Below, piece by piece: positions 10,400 through 22,130 of a DNA stretch of 64,000 nucleotides. The DNA comes from Panicum virgatum (Eukaryota; Streptophyta; Magnoliopsida; Poales; Poaceae): the NCBI RefSeq assembly GCF_016808335.1, contig NC_053145.1, positions 25,138,001 through 25,202,000 of the forward strand. The letters run 5' to 3'. A program made the translations under genes and the position numbers. Under the pieces are notes generated by a model. The model did no database searches. It had not been told where the DNA came from and was given only the letters and a program-made list of their open reading frames with translations. Each line of letters begins with the position of its first letter. Within the stretch, counting starts at the first letter, position 1.

Positions 10400-12053
10400 T
10401 GTTGGTGTTTCTTATGCCCGATTAGAATAGATATTCTGCAAGCGTACAAAATCACCGCTGTAGTACTTCACCCTAGAGTATTCCAGGGTATCGTATTTTT
10501 CCTCAGGGAAGCACTATGGTAAAGAGTATCGTAAATCAAATGATAACCGTAATAGCTTGATCGACTGACTGACTAGACAGGGGTAAGCTAGTAAGTGAGA
10601 TAAATGGACAGGCAATGACCGAGTGACACACTGAGATTCTAATCCTTAGAGAGGTAGCAGCTGGGAGGACAACAAGCGTGATAAGACACATGATACACTT
10701 CTAAACTATCGAGCTAGCCTCTCTAGATCAGACTAAACACCTAACTAGTTCTCGGGAAAGCAAAACTTACTTCGGCGGTTGAAAGAGGAAGGACTTTAGA
10801 AAGGGATGAGAGGGGAGTCCAACGGCAACCTGCACTACTGCTATGAAAACATCCGAACATGGTGGACTACAAAGGACGGATAGGGCTGTCACCACCTACC
10901 GACTACCACAACGGTTCCGTGGGGTGGAACACACTTTCTAGCTAACACTAAGGTCAGACACCACGTCTGCACTCGGTGTTAGGATTTCTCTCGAGGCCTT
11001 CGAGAGAAATCCCCCTCAACCTAGAGCACTAACTTGAGATACTCTAGTCCGGGCGAGAAAACCCATTAGATAAGTTCCCGATCACTAAGAAAGATAATTT
11101 AGCCTAAGCTAAAGGACAACTTCCATGCTACAAGAGAAAGACTACAGAAAGTAAAGCTGACTCGGAAAAGTACTTATATTAATAATGTCAAAAGAAAGAT
11201 ACAAGAGCTATACCAGACTTCCGATGACTCCGGAATCCCGAGCAAGCTCGACTCGACTCTAACTCCCAAGCTACTAACCTACTCTATAAAGTACAAGTGA
11301 AGAGAGAAGAGCTCCAATGGTGTGTGTTGAAGTGATGGATGGTGCCTTCTATTTATAGCCTTCCAAGGTCGGTTCACGGCCGGTATTGTAGGTAGCGTCG
11401 GTTGAAAGTAGGTAAGACTGTTGAGCATAGCTTCCACGCCAAGACCCAGCCCGAGAGGCTTCCAAGTGGGGCCGGCCGGCCTCCCCTTGGCCGGCCGGCT
11501 TGGGGATCCCGCCACATGGCCACCGACTTTCGGACAATGGCTCTGATCTTCTCCTGGAGATGGTTGACAGTTGCTTCGGCTCCACGGGTGCAGGTGCTAG
11601 GCAGGCCGGCCTCCCTTTGGCCCATCTCGGCCTTCTATTTTGCCGACGCTTCACTCTGCCTTTGTGCATTCTCCAGGGAAGTGGGTCACTGGATTACTTT
11701 GGATTTTGGGCTGCCTTGTGAGTCTTTGGTTCAATGCCAATGCCTTTCGGTGTATCCAATTGAACCGAGGCCCAACCCTCGACTCAGAACCTCATGAGTG
11801 TGTCTTAATGCCACTGGATTGAAGCCGGGTCTTGTTCTTGAAGGTGCCAGGCCGGCCGGCCCAGGAGGGGCCGGTCGGCTTGGGTTTCTGCCCAATTCTG
11901 CTCATTTTTTGGTACACCTACTCCTGCAATCAAAACTCATCCAAAACTTGTGGAACTCGTTAGAAATAAACAAAATATGAATGGAACATGGTGTAAAGCT
12001 CATGTTATTCCCGAGAAGTTGATGACTAGAATGTGGATTTGAGGCCGTCAACA
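10400..12053 (-). repeat. Element A 5' LTR (right copy)
   Basis: Begins TGTTGGTGTTTC and ends GGCCGTCAACA. The minus-strand TATA box CTATAAATAG is at 11358-11349, and GGCCGGCC palindromes lie upstream of it at 11470-11481 and 11489-11496. It has a few small indels relative to 2126-3794. Confidence 0.9.
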
Positions 12054-12830
12054 GTCGCACACACATGGCTACGGAGGTACAAATAGTTTCGGACGGTCAT
12101 CCTTTGCCTAAAATTGACAGCACCAATACATCCACTACCAACAAAATGGCTAATGCAATCGGTTTTTATTGCAACACCCAGAATTTCGTTGCGATAAGTG
12201 GTTTTAGCGCAATGATAGGCGATTTTGGTTGCAAAAGGGTGCCTTGTTGCCACCAAAATCACAGTGTTGCAATTAAAATTTTGATCGTTGCAATAAGGTG
12301 GGGTATTCGCAACGAAAAAAATATGCGTTGCATGTAGAGTGAGGCTATTGCAACGTTTCTTGGATTGCTTGTTATTCTCGATGATGTCACAACCAAAATG
12401 AAGCGTTGCTATTACTATTCTCTATTGTTGCAATAGAATCCTTGTTATGGCAACACAAAACTTAGTGGATGCAAATGGAAGCATAGATATTGCGATGCAA
12501 ACCATGTTGTTGGGAATGGAAGCTTGGATATTGCAATGCAAACAAAAGGCATTGCAATGGGGTCATTATATTGCAATGAAGTAATGGTCCTTGAAGGGAG
12601 GCTAAAAGATATAGCAACGAACCATAGGATCGTTGCACAACGCTTAGATATAGCACCAAAATTAAGAATTGCATCAAGGCGAGGATATAGCAACCACCAA
12701 AGGAATTGGCCCACACAAAACCCTGAGAATACGAAACTTATTGAATTGGCCCACACTAAAGGAATTGGCCCACACAAGAATTGTTTTACATCACGGATAT
12801 GCTATAGTGGACATTAGGCCCATAATAACC
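12054..12830. mobile_element. DNA-transposon fragment with TTGCAACG-type subterminal repeats
   Basis: About twenty copies of GTTGCAA, GCAACG or GTTGC in both orientations crowd into 12160-12720. This is the pattern of transposase-binding subterminal repeats in CACTA or hAT elements. The left end is lost at the element A junction. No transposase frame is present. Confidence 0.5.
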
Positions 12831-12896
12831 AGCCCATAACCTAGTCATATTTTAAATTGAAAATAGCAAAAATAAAAATAAAAATAAAAAACAAAG

Positions 12897-12941
12897 GGAA
12901 TCAAACCCTCAACCTGGCACAAGTCAGCGACCACCACACCA
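12897..12941 (-). repeat. tRNA-like A/B-box block 1
   Basis: The minus strand shows TGGTGTGGTGG (A-box-like) and downstream GGTTTGATTCC (B-box-like) at roughly tRNA spacing. It is not a functional tRNA: no acceptor stem or anticodon arm can be assigned. Confidence 0.4.
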
Positions 12942-13666
12942 CCACTTCATTTTCATTAGACGTTGCCATTTACGTTTTTTATAACATGTAATAGCTAAAA
13001 ATGAGAAAAAACACTACAAGAAATTTGTTGATCTATGACGAATTTCTAATGACGTTTTCAGAGAACGTCACAATAGAGCACCACCTTTGATGATTATCTA
13101 ATTTTTGTCATGGATTAGCATGTGTGGATATCAAGCCTAGGAATCTGTGACGTTTTATGGATTTAGTCGTAATCCGGCCCAAGCATTGTGATGTAATAGT
13201 AAATTCGTCATGAACAATAAAATAGAAACTATCATGTTGAGTATGGAAAAATATGAAAAAATATAAAAAAGAAAAAACTTGACTTTGTTCGTCGAGCTAC
13301 TTCTTGCTTTGTTCATTTACCTAATATTTATACCTTTTATCTGTCTTTTCTCTGTTGCTTGCATGGCAACCACCCCGCTTATCTCTCACCAAATAAAATA
13401 TATAATTAATCAATCAATACTATTTTTGATCAAGCATGCAAAGGCAAAATACGGCAGCTCTAATTAAACTCAGTAAGCTGCTACAAATGATTAGCTTAGT
13501 GTTCACGGAAAGCAACACTTCACAAGAATACAAGCTGTTGCAGCTACTGGACTGGGCCGCAAGGCACAAGTGCCTGCATGCGCTGTGCTCTCCACCGTCC
13601 AGCTGGGCCGAGCCTGGACCAAGCGCACAAGACACAGCGGTGCGAAAAATAGAACAGGAAAGTTGA

Positions 13667-13724
13667 CGTTCGAACCTTGGTATTCAAGACAAGATACAGT
13701 CACCAACTCACCATACCATTGTGC
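13667..13724 (-). repeat. tRNA-like A/B-box block 2
   Basis: The minus strand has AGGTTCGAAC (B-box-like) with TGGTATGGTG upstream in A-box position. The middle has no recognisable cloverleaf. Confidence 0.35.
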
Positions 13725-13812
13725 TGCATCGATGGTTCTTATAATGTATGCTATTGTAACTTTTATATACAAGTATCTTGTTTTAATTCGGATTAAAAGT
13801 AGAACAGAACGA

Positions 13813-13860
13813 GGCTTCAAACCTGGGTAACGGAGATAAGTATGCCACGCCCTACCACTG
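13813..13860 (-). repeat. tRNA-like A/B-box block 3
   Basis: The minus strand has CAGTGGTAGGG and, about 27 bases on, GGTTTGAAGCC. Same layout as the neighbouring blocks. It marks the start of the first ~1.1-kb unit. Confidence 0.35.
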
Positions 13861-15060
13861 CACGAAACCTGTATTTGTGATAATGTTGGGTGATAAAGAA
13901 TTTTAATATATTCTCGTAACATTGCCATGGTAGAACACATATGTGATTCATCTTTTCCTATTTAATCTGGAATTAAATGTTGTAATTGGTATGTATCCCG
14001 CATAAGAACTTCAAATTTGATGTTTCTTTTTTCTAATTTTTCTAAACCAGGATCTTTTTTTTGTAGCTTTTGTTTGTATGTTAATTGTTATCTCTTGATT
14101 GTTTTTCTATGGAATGTTTTATTCCAACTAAATATAGAATTGAAAAGCATAATTTTATCCAAATGTTAATAGAAGGGTAAATGTAAGATTTTATCTAAAT
14201 TTGAAGTATATATGAACAAGTAATAAATTTAGTGTATAAACTTCAAAGTTTGAGTTGAGGTATATATGAACAAGTAAAAAAATTAGTGTATAAATTCATT
14301 TGAATGATAGAAAATACCAAATCTGTTTGAAAATTCTAGAAAATCCAAGATGGCAACTTTGATGTTGTCTATTATATGTAAAAATTGTATTGGGATCTAT
14401 AAGATAGTTAGTTTTTCAATTTCTTTCACAAGCTTATCTTAATTAGTCATACAAAAATAGAAAAACAACTTCTTCACATGATAAGTGGCAATGTAAATCC
14501 ACAAATATTAATAGGAGGGTCAATGTATGATTTTTCTCAAAGTTGAGGTATATATGAGGAATAAAAGACTTCAGGGTGTATAAACTTCAAAGTATAAGTC
14601 CAGTTGTATGAAACAACGTGAGAAATCCATCCATTTTGTGAATAATGTACATATCTTAATTTTTGCAAAATCTAATGAAACTTTTATTTCAAGCTTATCC
14701 AGAAAATTTTTAGCATTTTCGGAGAAGTTTTAGGTATTATTATAATTATTTTATAATAAGGTTGCATGTAGAAGTTTGAATTATCCCTAGCTAGTGTTTG
14801 AAAGTTACCTCAAAAGATTGTGTTAAAATAAAAAAGATATGGCGCATAGAGGACTTGAACACACAACCTCAAACACTAGATTCACATACCTTACCAGCAC
14901 ACTAGAAAATCACTATGAGTAACTGTGGAATTTGAATAATTTTATAATAGATTTCTACATCAAAAGTCATATCCTTGCCACATGGCAATGAAAAATTAGC
15001 TGAGTGGCGTATGCACGGATCGCTGCGCTACATAATCTTTTTTGTCAAGTTCAAGCGTTT
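13830..15060. repeat. AT-rich ~1.1-kb unit, copy 1
   Basis: Shares ordered phrases with 15090-16069 and 31581-31735: TTGTAATTGGTAT, CAAATTTGATG, GTATATATGA, CAAACACTAGATTC and TTTTGTCAAGTTCAAGC. Several shorter internal repeats (TATATATGAACAAGTAA) occur. No coding frame. Confidence 0.6.
14851..14903 (-). repeat. tRNA-like A/B-box block 4
   Basis: The minus strand has TAGTGTGCTGG (partial A box) and TGTTCAAGTCC (B box with two changes). It is paralogous to the block at 16003-16058. Confidence 0.35.
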
Positions 15061-15089
15061 TGTTTTATAGGCCAAAAAAGAGAAAAATA

Positions 15090-16069
15090 TGCCAAATTAG
15101 GGATTTGAACCAAGATACACATGGATAATGCATTATTTCTTTTTGATTTGGAATCAAAACTTGTAATTGGTATTTCATTCTCATGAAAACTCCAAATTTG
15201 ATGATTCTTTTTCCTAAATTTTTATAAAATCACGCTCTTTCAAATCAAGGACTTTTTTGCATTTCAATTGCTATTGTTTGGATCTTTTTTGTATAGCTTA
15301 TTTTTTTTACAGGTAGGTGGATAATAAAAAATCATTTGTCACCATAACAATTACTAATGCAACTTTATGTTTTCTATTACTATAGTAAATGTAAGGGTGT
15401 ATCCAAATTTGAGGTTCATATGAGTTCAAAAATCTTACAAGGTATGCAAACTTCAATATATGACTTAAGTTATATGAAACTAGTTGAGTGATACATCAAT
15501 TTGTGAACAACTTATGGCCATACTTTATCGAAACTTTTTAAAACTTTAATCAAAAGTTTATGAACCTAAAATATGTGATCCTATCAAAGGATAAAATTAT
15601 TTGATCAAATTTAGATATTATTATAATTATTATATGATAATTTTGAGATAAAAGGTTGAATTACCCCTACTAAAACAATTAAATTCTTCATGTATCTCTA
15701 GATATGAGCCATAACAAAATATAGAATTCAAAATATGAATTATACTTAATTTTTGAATCTTATTCGAGGTAAAAATAGTTCAATTTGCAATTACTTTATG
15801 TAAACACGCAGAAATTCATTTAAACAATAGAAAATAGTAATCTTCATATAGAACAAATTGTCTTAAATGTATTATATATAAAAAATATATTTACACATAC
15901 AAGATAACTATTTTATAAGTTACTTCACAAGGTTGACTTAAAATAAAAAAGAAAAAATGCTGCTAAATGTGAAAAATTTAAAAAAAAATTATGGTGCTTA
16001 GAGGACTTGAACACACTAACCCTCAAACACAAGGTTCCAATGCCTTACCACTACACCATGAAATCATTT
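15090..16069. repeat. AT-rich ~1.1-kb unit, copy 2 (left part)
   Basis: Second copy of the unit, cut at 16069 by the solo LTR and completed at 31586-31735, where the same GTGATTAAATGTGG..TCACGGATCGCTGC text continues as in copy 1 (14925-15030). Confidence 0.6.
16003..16058 (-). repeat. tRNA-like A/B-box block 5
   Basis: The minus strand reads TGGTGTAGTGG, a perfect match to the A-box consensus TRGYNNARNGG, then TGTTCAAGTCC, a near B box, 34 bases on. It lacks pairing for acceptor and anticodon arms, so it is a tRNA-derived or tRNA-like block, not a tRNA gene. Confidence 0.45.
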
Positions 16070-17636
16070 TCTAACACCCGGTTTATAAAAGGACATAAAC
16101 CGAGCAATCATATACGTGCCAGGATCAAGTCACACGTATATACAACAGAATGAACAGTATATCACAGCACATATCATGTAAAAGATATAATAAAGCGAGT
16201 ACGAATGTTATTTATTACATCAATGACAAAAATGTCTGATACAACAGAAGCATAAAGTACAAGTACGAAACACGAAAGCTGGGCGCCACAGGGACGTCGA
16301 CTGGGAGACGAACGCCTAGAAGTCCTCGTACTGCTGGTAGCTCTGGGTGAACTCCCTCGCGTCGGCAGGAACTGAGCAGCAGTAGAGTATCCCCAAGAGG
16401 AAAAAGAGTAGAGTAGGCAAGAGTGAGTACACAACTTGTACTCAACAAGTATAACACAAACTATGAGGCTCTAAGGTTGGCTGACTCAACTGCATTAGCT
16501 TTTAAGTCTTGGCAAAATTTTATTAAAGCTAATTACTACAACTTGATGAATTACCATAAACCCAATTACATAGTAATTAATCAAAATTAATTATGATACT
16601 ACTGAGAACCAAACCAAACCAAGCCACCCGGGGAAACCCTCCTAACCAAAGGAAGATAACCCCACTAATCAAAAGGAGGATCTGGGCCGCTCATGACCGT
16701 GAGCACGGCTAGTATATCAGTTTTACACTCTGCAGAGGTTGCACATCTTTACCCACAAGTCGTGAGCTACGCTAGCTGTTCATCACACTTCCTTAGGTGA
16801 GATGGCTAGCAAGCACACTACGAGGCTGTTACAAAGAATCTCGTTGGTAAGGCGTAACCGCGAAGAGTTGGATCGGCGACGATGGGGCCCACCTCACGGG
16901 GGTACAAGCACAGGTGCGCAAACCAAGCACAGACCAAGCCGGAGGAGCAGGGACCATTGAAGCTTACCACTCTTTGCCCCGCAGGTAAGTTACTCCAAAC
17001 CAAAAAGACCTAATTAGTAAGCCAAGACTGTCCCATTCCAGTCTTGTGGTAGCGCTGTTGTCCCAGGTTATCGCTCTATGAACCGGTCCTTATGGAGAGT
17101 GGCCAACCAAGCACTAAGCACCGTGCTGGCCCCCTAAACCATGTTTCTAACAAAAACCAATTTTAACGAGACGTGAGCCCCTCAAACGGGCCACTCTCAG
17201 AATTAAGTTGTATATACCATTAATCAAATTAATTAAAAAGAACCAAGTGTGTTATAGCGCAGCAACCTAGCACAACTAACCAAAATGCAACCCAAGGGAT
17301 ATATATATAAGATAATAAAATGGCTAGGAGAATCCTTATAGGCATATAGTATTAAAATGCAGTATGAAAATGTATTTAAAAGTGATAGGTGGTGTTCATG
17401 TTATACTTGCCTTTCTCAAACTGCTCCTGCTGCTCAAACTGCTCAGAAGATGGCTGCTCCGGGTACTGGTACTGGGGTTCCTCCGGTAGCTCAACGTCTA
17501 CTCACGAACACATGGCCAAAAACAAGGCAATAACATAAACATACATGCAAACAAAAACTAACACTAAGAAACAATACAACAATACATGGAAACAGCTAAC
17601 AAAACTATGCTAGAACTATTCTATGCGTTACAACGA
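16070..17636 (-). repeat. Solo Tekay LTR (minus), left part
   Basis: Reverse complement of the 3' half of the element E LTR, diverged. It starts TCTAACACCCGG (TG to TC at the edge) after CATTT at 16065-16069. It is interrupted by element E at 17637 and continues at 29576. The two parts sum to about 3.57 kb, one LTR in size. Confidence 0.85.
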
Positions 17637-20600
17637 TGTAACACCCTAATTTAAATTTCAGTATTTATTAATAAATTAAATTGGCTTTAGTTAAATTTTC
17701 TAAGGTTTATTGTGTTTAGTTGGCATTTAATCTAATTTTTTGTTCCTAATTAATTAAAATTTATCATAGGTTTAAATTTTTGTTGCATTCATGCTGTTGC
17801 ATAATTTTATTTGAGTGTGGTTTGAATTCAAATTTTGATTTGAATTCAAACTTTGTTTGAAGTAGAAATAGAAAGGAGAAAGGAAAATAGAAAAGGAGCC
17901 CAAACCCTAGAGCTAGCCCAAACCCAAAAGAACCCAGCCCAGCTTGGTTCCAAACCCAACCCACGCACCCCTCTCCCTTCGGCCCGCTCGATTTCTTTCC
18001 CCGGCCGGCCCAGTCTTCCTCTCCTTCCCTCCCCGCGCTCGGCCCAGTCCGGCCCGAGCCCAAGCCAGCGCCTCAGCCAGCTCGCGCCCTCTCTCCCTCA
18101 CGCGCAGCCCAGCACGCGCTCGCGCCGGCCTGCTCCCCTGGCTCCCTGCGCGCCCGACCCCACCAGTCAGCGCTCGCGCGACGCGCTCCCCGCCGCTGAC
18201 CAGCCAGCCCCACACGTCAGCCACCACCCGCCCGCGCCTGTGTTTCGCCCGCGTCCCCCGCGAGTCGCTGCCAGCACGGCCCCACTCGTCAGTGGCTCCC
18301 TCTCCCCCTTTCCTTCCTCCCCGCCGCGAAACAGAGCCCCGAGATCACCGGCGAGGACGCCGGGATCCTTATCCCGCTGCGCCCCGCCGCGATCTCCGCC
18401 CGGCCCCTTTAAACGCCCAAGCCGGACCCCCCCCATCCACCCCAATCCGCCGCGCCAACCCTAGCCGCCGCCTTGTCACTGCTCGGAGCGGAGCACCGCC
18501 GCGACCCCCGCCGGTAAGCCCCTGCGCCGCCTCAATCCAACACCCCCGGCGATGTTCTGGCCCCTCTAACCCCAGGTTTGCCTCCGCAGCCGACAGCGCA
18601 CCTGTACGCGGGACCAGGACGCCGGGAGCCGCACCCCATCGACCTCTTCCCGGACCCAGCGCCGACCTCGCCGCCGGAGCACACCGTCGAGCCCTTTGCG
18701 CCGGCTTTCTCTTCAATCCGGAGCTCGATGAGGACCCCCCCTACGTCCACTCTTCCTTTTGTCGCGCTAGCTTAGCCCGTGGGCCAATTTCGCGGCTCAG
18801 CCGCCGTCGCCGGCGATGCTCTGCCACGCCGAGCTGCCCCCACCGCCGCTTGCTATCCTACGGCCGTCCCTGACCCGCGTTCAGGACTCCAGTGAGTTGC
18901 GCATCCCGCCCTGAACCTCCCTGACCCAAGCCCGGGTCAGATTTACCCCCGGAGCGCCGGTTTGGGCGTCTCCGGCGAGCCCTCCGCCGCGGGAGCCCCC
19001 TCGCAGGCGACAAATCGCCGCCGCACCACGCCCAACCTCCCTGGGCCGCTCGATCCCAGAAGCACGGCCCAGATTAGATCGGAGCCGCATTAGATCTCGG
19101 CCGCCAGATCCAGATCCAAGCGCCCAGATCCAAACTTACCGGTTCGCCCCGCACTTTTGCTAAAGAACCCCTGAAGTTTTCTACAATCAACCCGCGCTCC
19201 ATAGCCTTTGAAAAATAATTACAGTTTAGTCCCGTTTTTAGCACAAAACCCCCTGAGCTTCTTTAAAATGGAACCCGCAGTCCAGGCTTGTCCTTTTTGC
19301 GAGTTAGACCTCAGAATTAATGTTTATTTATGTCTAGGCCCTCGGTTTTAGCAGAAAAGCCCCTGGAACTTCAGTTTTCTTACAAATAAGCCCCTAGGAC
19401 TTGTTTTTGGCCTAGAAAATGCGTTTTAGCTTCGTTTTTAGCGTTCTTTATATCCACGCGATCGTTATAACGCGTAGAATAGTTCTAGAGTAGTTTTGTG
19501 CGCTGTTTTCATGTATTGATGTACTGTTTCTTAGTTTTTGTTAGTATTTGCTTGTATGCTTATTGTTGTGCATTGTTTTGGCCATGTGTTCGTGAGTAGA
19601 CGTTGATCCATCTGAGGAGCCCCAGTACCAGTACCCGGAGCAGCCGTCTTCCGAGCACTTTGAGCAGCAGCAGGAGCAGTACGAGGAAGGCAAGTATAAC
19701 ATGAACAACCCATCACTTTTAAATACATTTTCATACTGCATTTTAATACTGTATGCCAATAAGGACTTTCCTAGCCACTTTATATCCCTTATATATACCT
19801 TTGGGTTGCATTTTGGTTAGTTGTGCTAGGTTGCTGTGCTACAACATACTCTGGTCCTTTTTAATTAATTTGATTAATGGTTTACTTGAATCTAATCCTG
19901 AGAGTGGCACTCTGTGTGGCTTGAGTGGCTCACGTCTCGTTAAAATTGGCTTTTGTTAGAAACATGGTTTAGGGGGCCAGCACGGTGCTTAGTGCTTGGT
20001 TGGCCACTCTCCATAAGGACCGGTTCATAGAGCGACAACCTGGGACAACAGCGCTACCACAAGGCTAGAATGGGATAGACTTGGCGTAATAATTAGATCT
20101 TTTTGGTTTGGAGTAACTTACCTGCGGGGCAAGAGTAGTAAGCTTCAATGGTCCCTGCTCCTCCGGCTTGGTCTGTGCTTGGATTGCGCTCCTGTGCTTG
20201 TACCCCCGGAGGTGGGCCCCATCGTCGCCGACCTAACTCTCGCGGTTATGCCTTACCAACGAGATTCTTTTTAAAGGCCTCGTAGTGAGTCACTGGCCAT
20301 CTCACCTAAGGAAGTGTGATGAACAACTGACGTAGCTCACGACTTGTGGGTAAAGATGTGCAACCTCTGCAGAGTGTAAAACTGGTATACTAGCCGTGCT
20401 CACGGTTATGAGCGGCCCAGATCCTCCTTTTGATTAGTGGAGTTATCTCCTTCCGACGAGGGAGGTGCTTCTCGGGGTTACCTTGGTGGCTTGGTTTTGG
20501 TTCTCAGTAGTATCATGATTAAATTTGACTAATCACTATGTAACTGGGTTAATGGTAATTCATCAACTCGTAGTAAATAGCTTTAATAAAATTTTGCCAA

Positions 20601-21048
20601 CACTTAAAAGCTAATGCAGTTGAGTCAGCCAGCCTAGAGCCTCATAGTTTGTGTTATACTTGTTGAGTACAAGTTGTGTACTCACTCTTGCCTCTTCTCT
20701 ACTTTTTCCTCTTGGCTACGCTACTGCTGCTCGGTTCCTGCCGACACGAGGGAGTTCGTCCAGCGCTACCAGGACTACGAGGACTTCTAGGTGCTTCGTC
20801 TCCCAGTCGACGTCCCTGTGGCGCCCTGCTTCAGCTTCGGAGAGTTTTTATCGTATTTTGTACTTCGCTTCCGCTGTATCAGACATTTTGTCATTATTGT
20901 AATAAATAACATTCGTATTTCGATTTATTATGTCTTATTCGTGATATGTGCTGTGATATACTGTTCATTCTGTTGTATATACGTGTGACTTGATCCTGGC
21001 ACGTATATGATTGCTCGGTTTATGTTCTTTTATAAACCGGGTGTTACA
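17637..21048 (+). repeat. Element E 5' LTR
   Basis: TGTAACACCC to GGGTGTTACA. A GC- and CpG-rich block (about 17940-19140) looks like a grass 5' UTR and creates long spurious open frames. Two hairpins close the U5 end: ATATACGTG/CACGTATAT (20977-20985 with 21000-21008) and CGGTTTAT/ATAAACCG (21016-21023 with 21032-21039). Confidence 0.95.
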
Positions 21049-21051
21049 GAG

Positions 21052-21070
21052 TGGTATCAGAGCCGTATCG
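21052..21070 (+). promoter_or_regulatory. Primer binding site, initiator tRNA-Met type (element E)
   Basis: TGGTATCAGAGCC starts three bases after the LTR end and is complementary to the 3' end of initiator tRNA-Met, as usual for chromoviruses. Confidence 0.9.
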
Positions 21071-21617
21071 ACTGTAGGACGAAGCCTAGATAGAACTGGT
21101 CGAGTTTTAGGACTTCTCCTCACCAATCCTTGTCTGCTGAAACTATTTTACTATTATACCCCTTGACTTCTTTGACTTTTTACCCTTCTTGCCTTGATTT
21201 TTCTCTCTGAAGAATAGTTTCGTAGATTTTGGCCTGAATCAGTCATCTGACCACCATGAGTTAGCTAGGTGACCTTTTTATAATAACACGATAGCACGTT
21301 CTGCGACGTGTTGTGTTAGTCGAGTCTTTTGTTACACTCGGCTAAGTCGTGAAAATTGTCTGCTTGTTATTATGCCACATGCTTGATTTGGATTTTTGAC
21401 CTATTGCATAGCTTAGCAGTTTAAATTTGTTCAAAGAAAATCACTCTGATGTTAAAGTTAACTAATTAATAAAATGAGTTAGATCGTTGGGGGTAAAACA
21501 GTCAACTCTATCCTGTCTACTTTATCATGGCTGAGTCCTTTTCCGCAAAGAGTTATCATACCCATCTGAATTTATTCCTGCAATATCCTTACTCGTGAAA
21601 TCTTTTGTTCAAATCAG
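21071..21617 (+). other. Element E untranslated leader
   Basis: About 550 bp between PBS and the gag ATG, with no open frame. Packaging and dimerisation signals would be expected here, but none can be named from sequence alone. Confidence 0.5.
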
Positions 21618-22130
21618 ATGGTGAACACCAGGAGCACCGGTTCCGGTTCTGGCCAGCAGCAGGGTCAGAACAATCAGGGTACCGGGATCCCGATGCCTCC
21701 GCCCTTGACTCCGGAGCAGTACTTCCAGCTCCAGATGCAGATGATGGCTACCCTGAACAACACGGTTCAGGCTCTTCAGCACGCTCACACTCAGCCTCCG
21801 CCTCCTCCACCGCCGCAGCCTCGCGACAGGCATGCTGAGTTCCTGAGGGGTCACCCGCCGACGTTCTCTCACACGTCCGACCCTCTTCAGGCTGACGACT
21901 GGCTCCGTGCAGTGGAGCGTCAGCTGGACATCGCCCAGTGCGATGACCGTGAGCGCGTCTTGTACGCAGCAGGACAGCTGCGAGGGGCAGCTTTGGACTG
22001 GTGGGAGTCCCACCCGGTCCATGACCGCGAGTCTCTCACTTGGCTCCAGTTCAGGGAGCGCTTCCGCAGCCACAACGTCCCCGCGGGCGTTATGAAGATG
22101 AAGCAGAAGGAGTTCCTTGCACTGAAGCAG
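21618..22130 (+). CDS. gag: gag, N-terminal part (element E)
   Basis: The ATG at 21618 starts MVNTRSTGSG with a Gln/Pro-rich stretch (HTQPPPPPPPQP). The retrotransposon gag domain follows, with the LDWWES signature near residue 120. If unspliced, the frame runs past LALKQ into a TAG at 22152-22154. A 110-bp insert then separates it from the rest of gag. Removing 22131-22240 would place both parts in one frame, consistent with an intron. The product is the structural capsid protein of the retrotransposon particle. Confidence 0.85.

Larger units (their letters stand above)
2126..12053 (-). mobile_element. Element A: non-autonomous Athila-like Ty3/gypsy LTR retrotransposon
   Basis: Two LTRs of about 1.66 kb (2126-3794 and 10400-12053) start TGTTGG and end GTCAACA. 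On the minus strand the order is 5' LTR, tRNA-Asp PBS, gag with zinc knuckle, protease, internal promoter, ATHILA-domain ORF, internal PPT-like tract, PPT, 3' LTR. No RT, RNase H or integrase sequence lies between protease and the ATHILA-domain ORF. Coding parts carry nonsense changes and frameshifts, so this copy is dead. The flanking five bases (ATTGT at 2121-2125, GTCGC at 12054-12058) do not match, so no target-site duplication is visible. Confidence 0.9.
13012..16069. mobile_element. CACTA-type transposon fragment
   Basis: Starts with CACTACAAGAAATTTG, the CACTA terminal motif. It is followed by ATGACG/CGTCAT subterminal repeats over the first 230 bp. The opposite terminus is not found. 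The remainder is AT-rich, has no transposase frame, and contains a duplicated ~1.1-kb unit and tRNA-like blocks. It is interrupted at 16069 by the solo LTR and resumes at 31586. Confidence 0.6.

Noticed and set aside
16003..16058. Functional tRNA gene
   Set aside because: A and B boxes are present, but acceptor, D and anticodon arms cannot be folded and no anticodon loop is evident.
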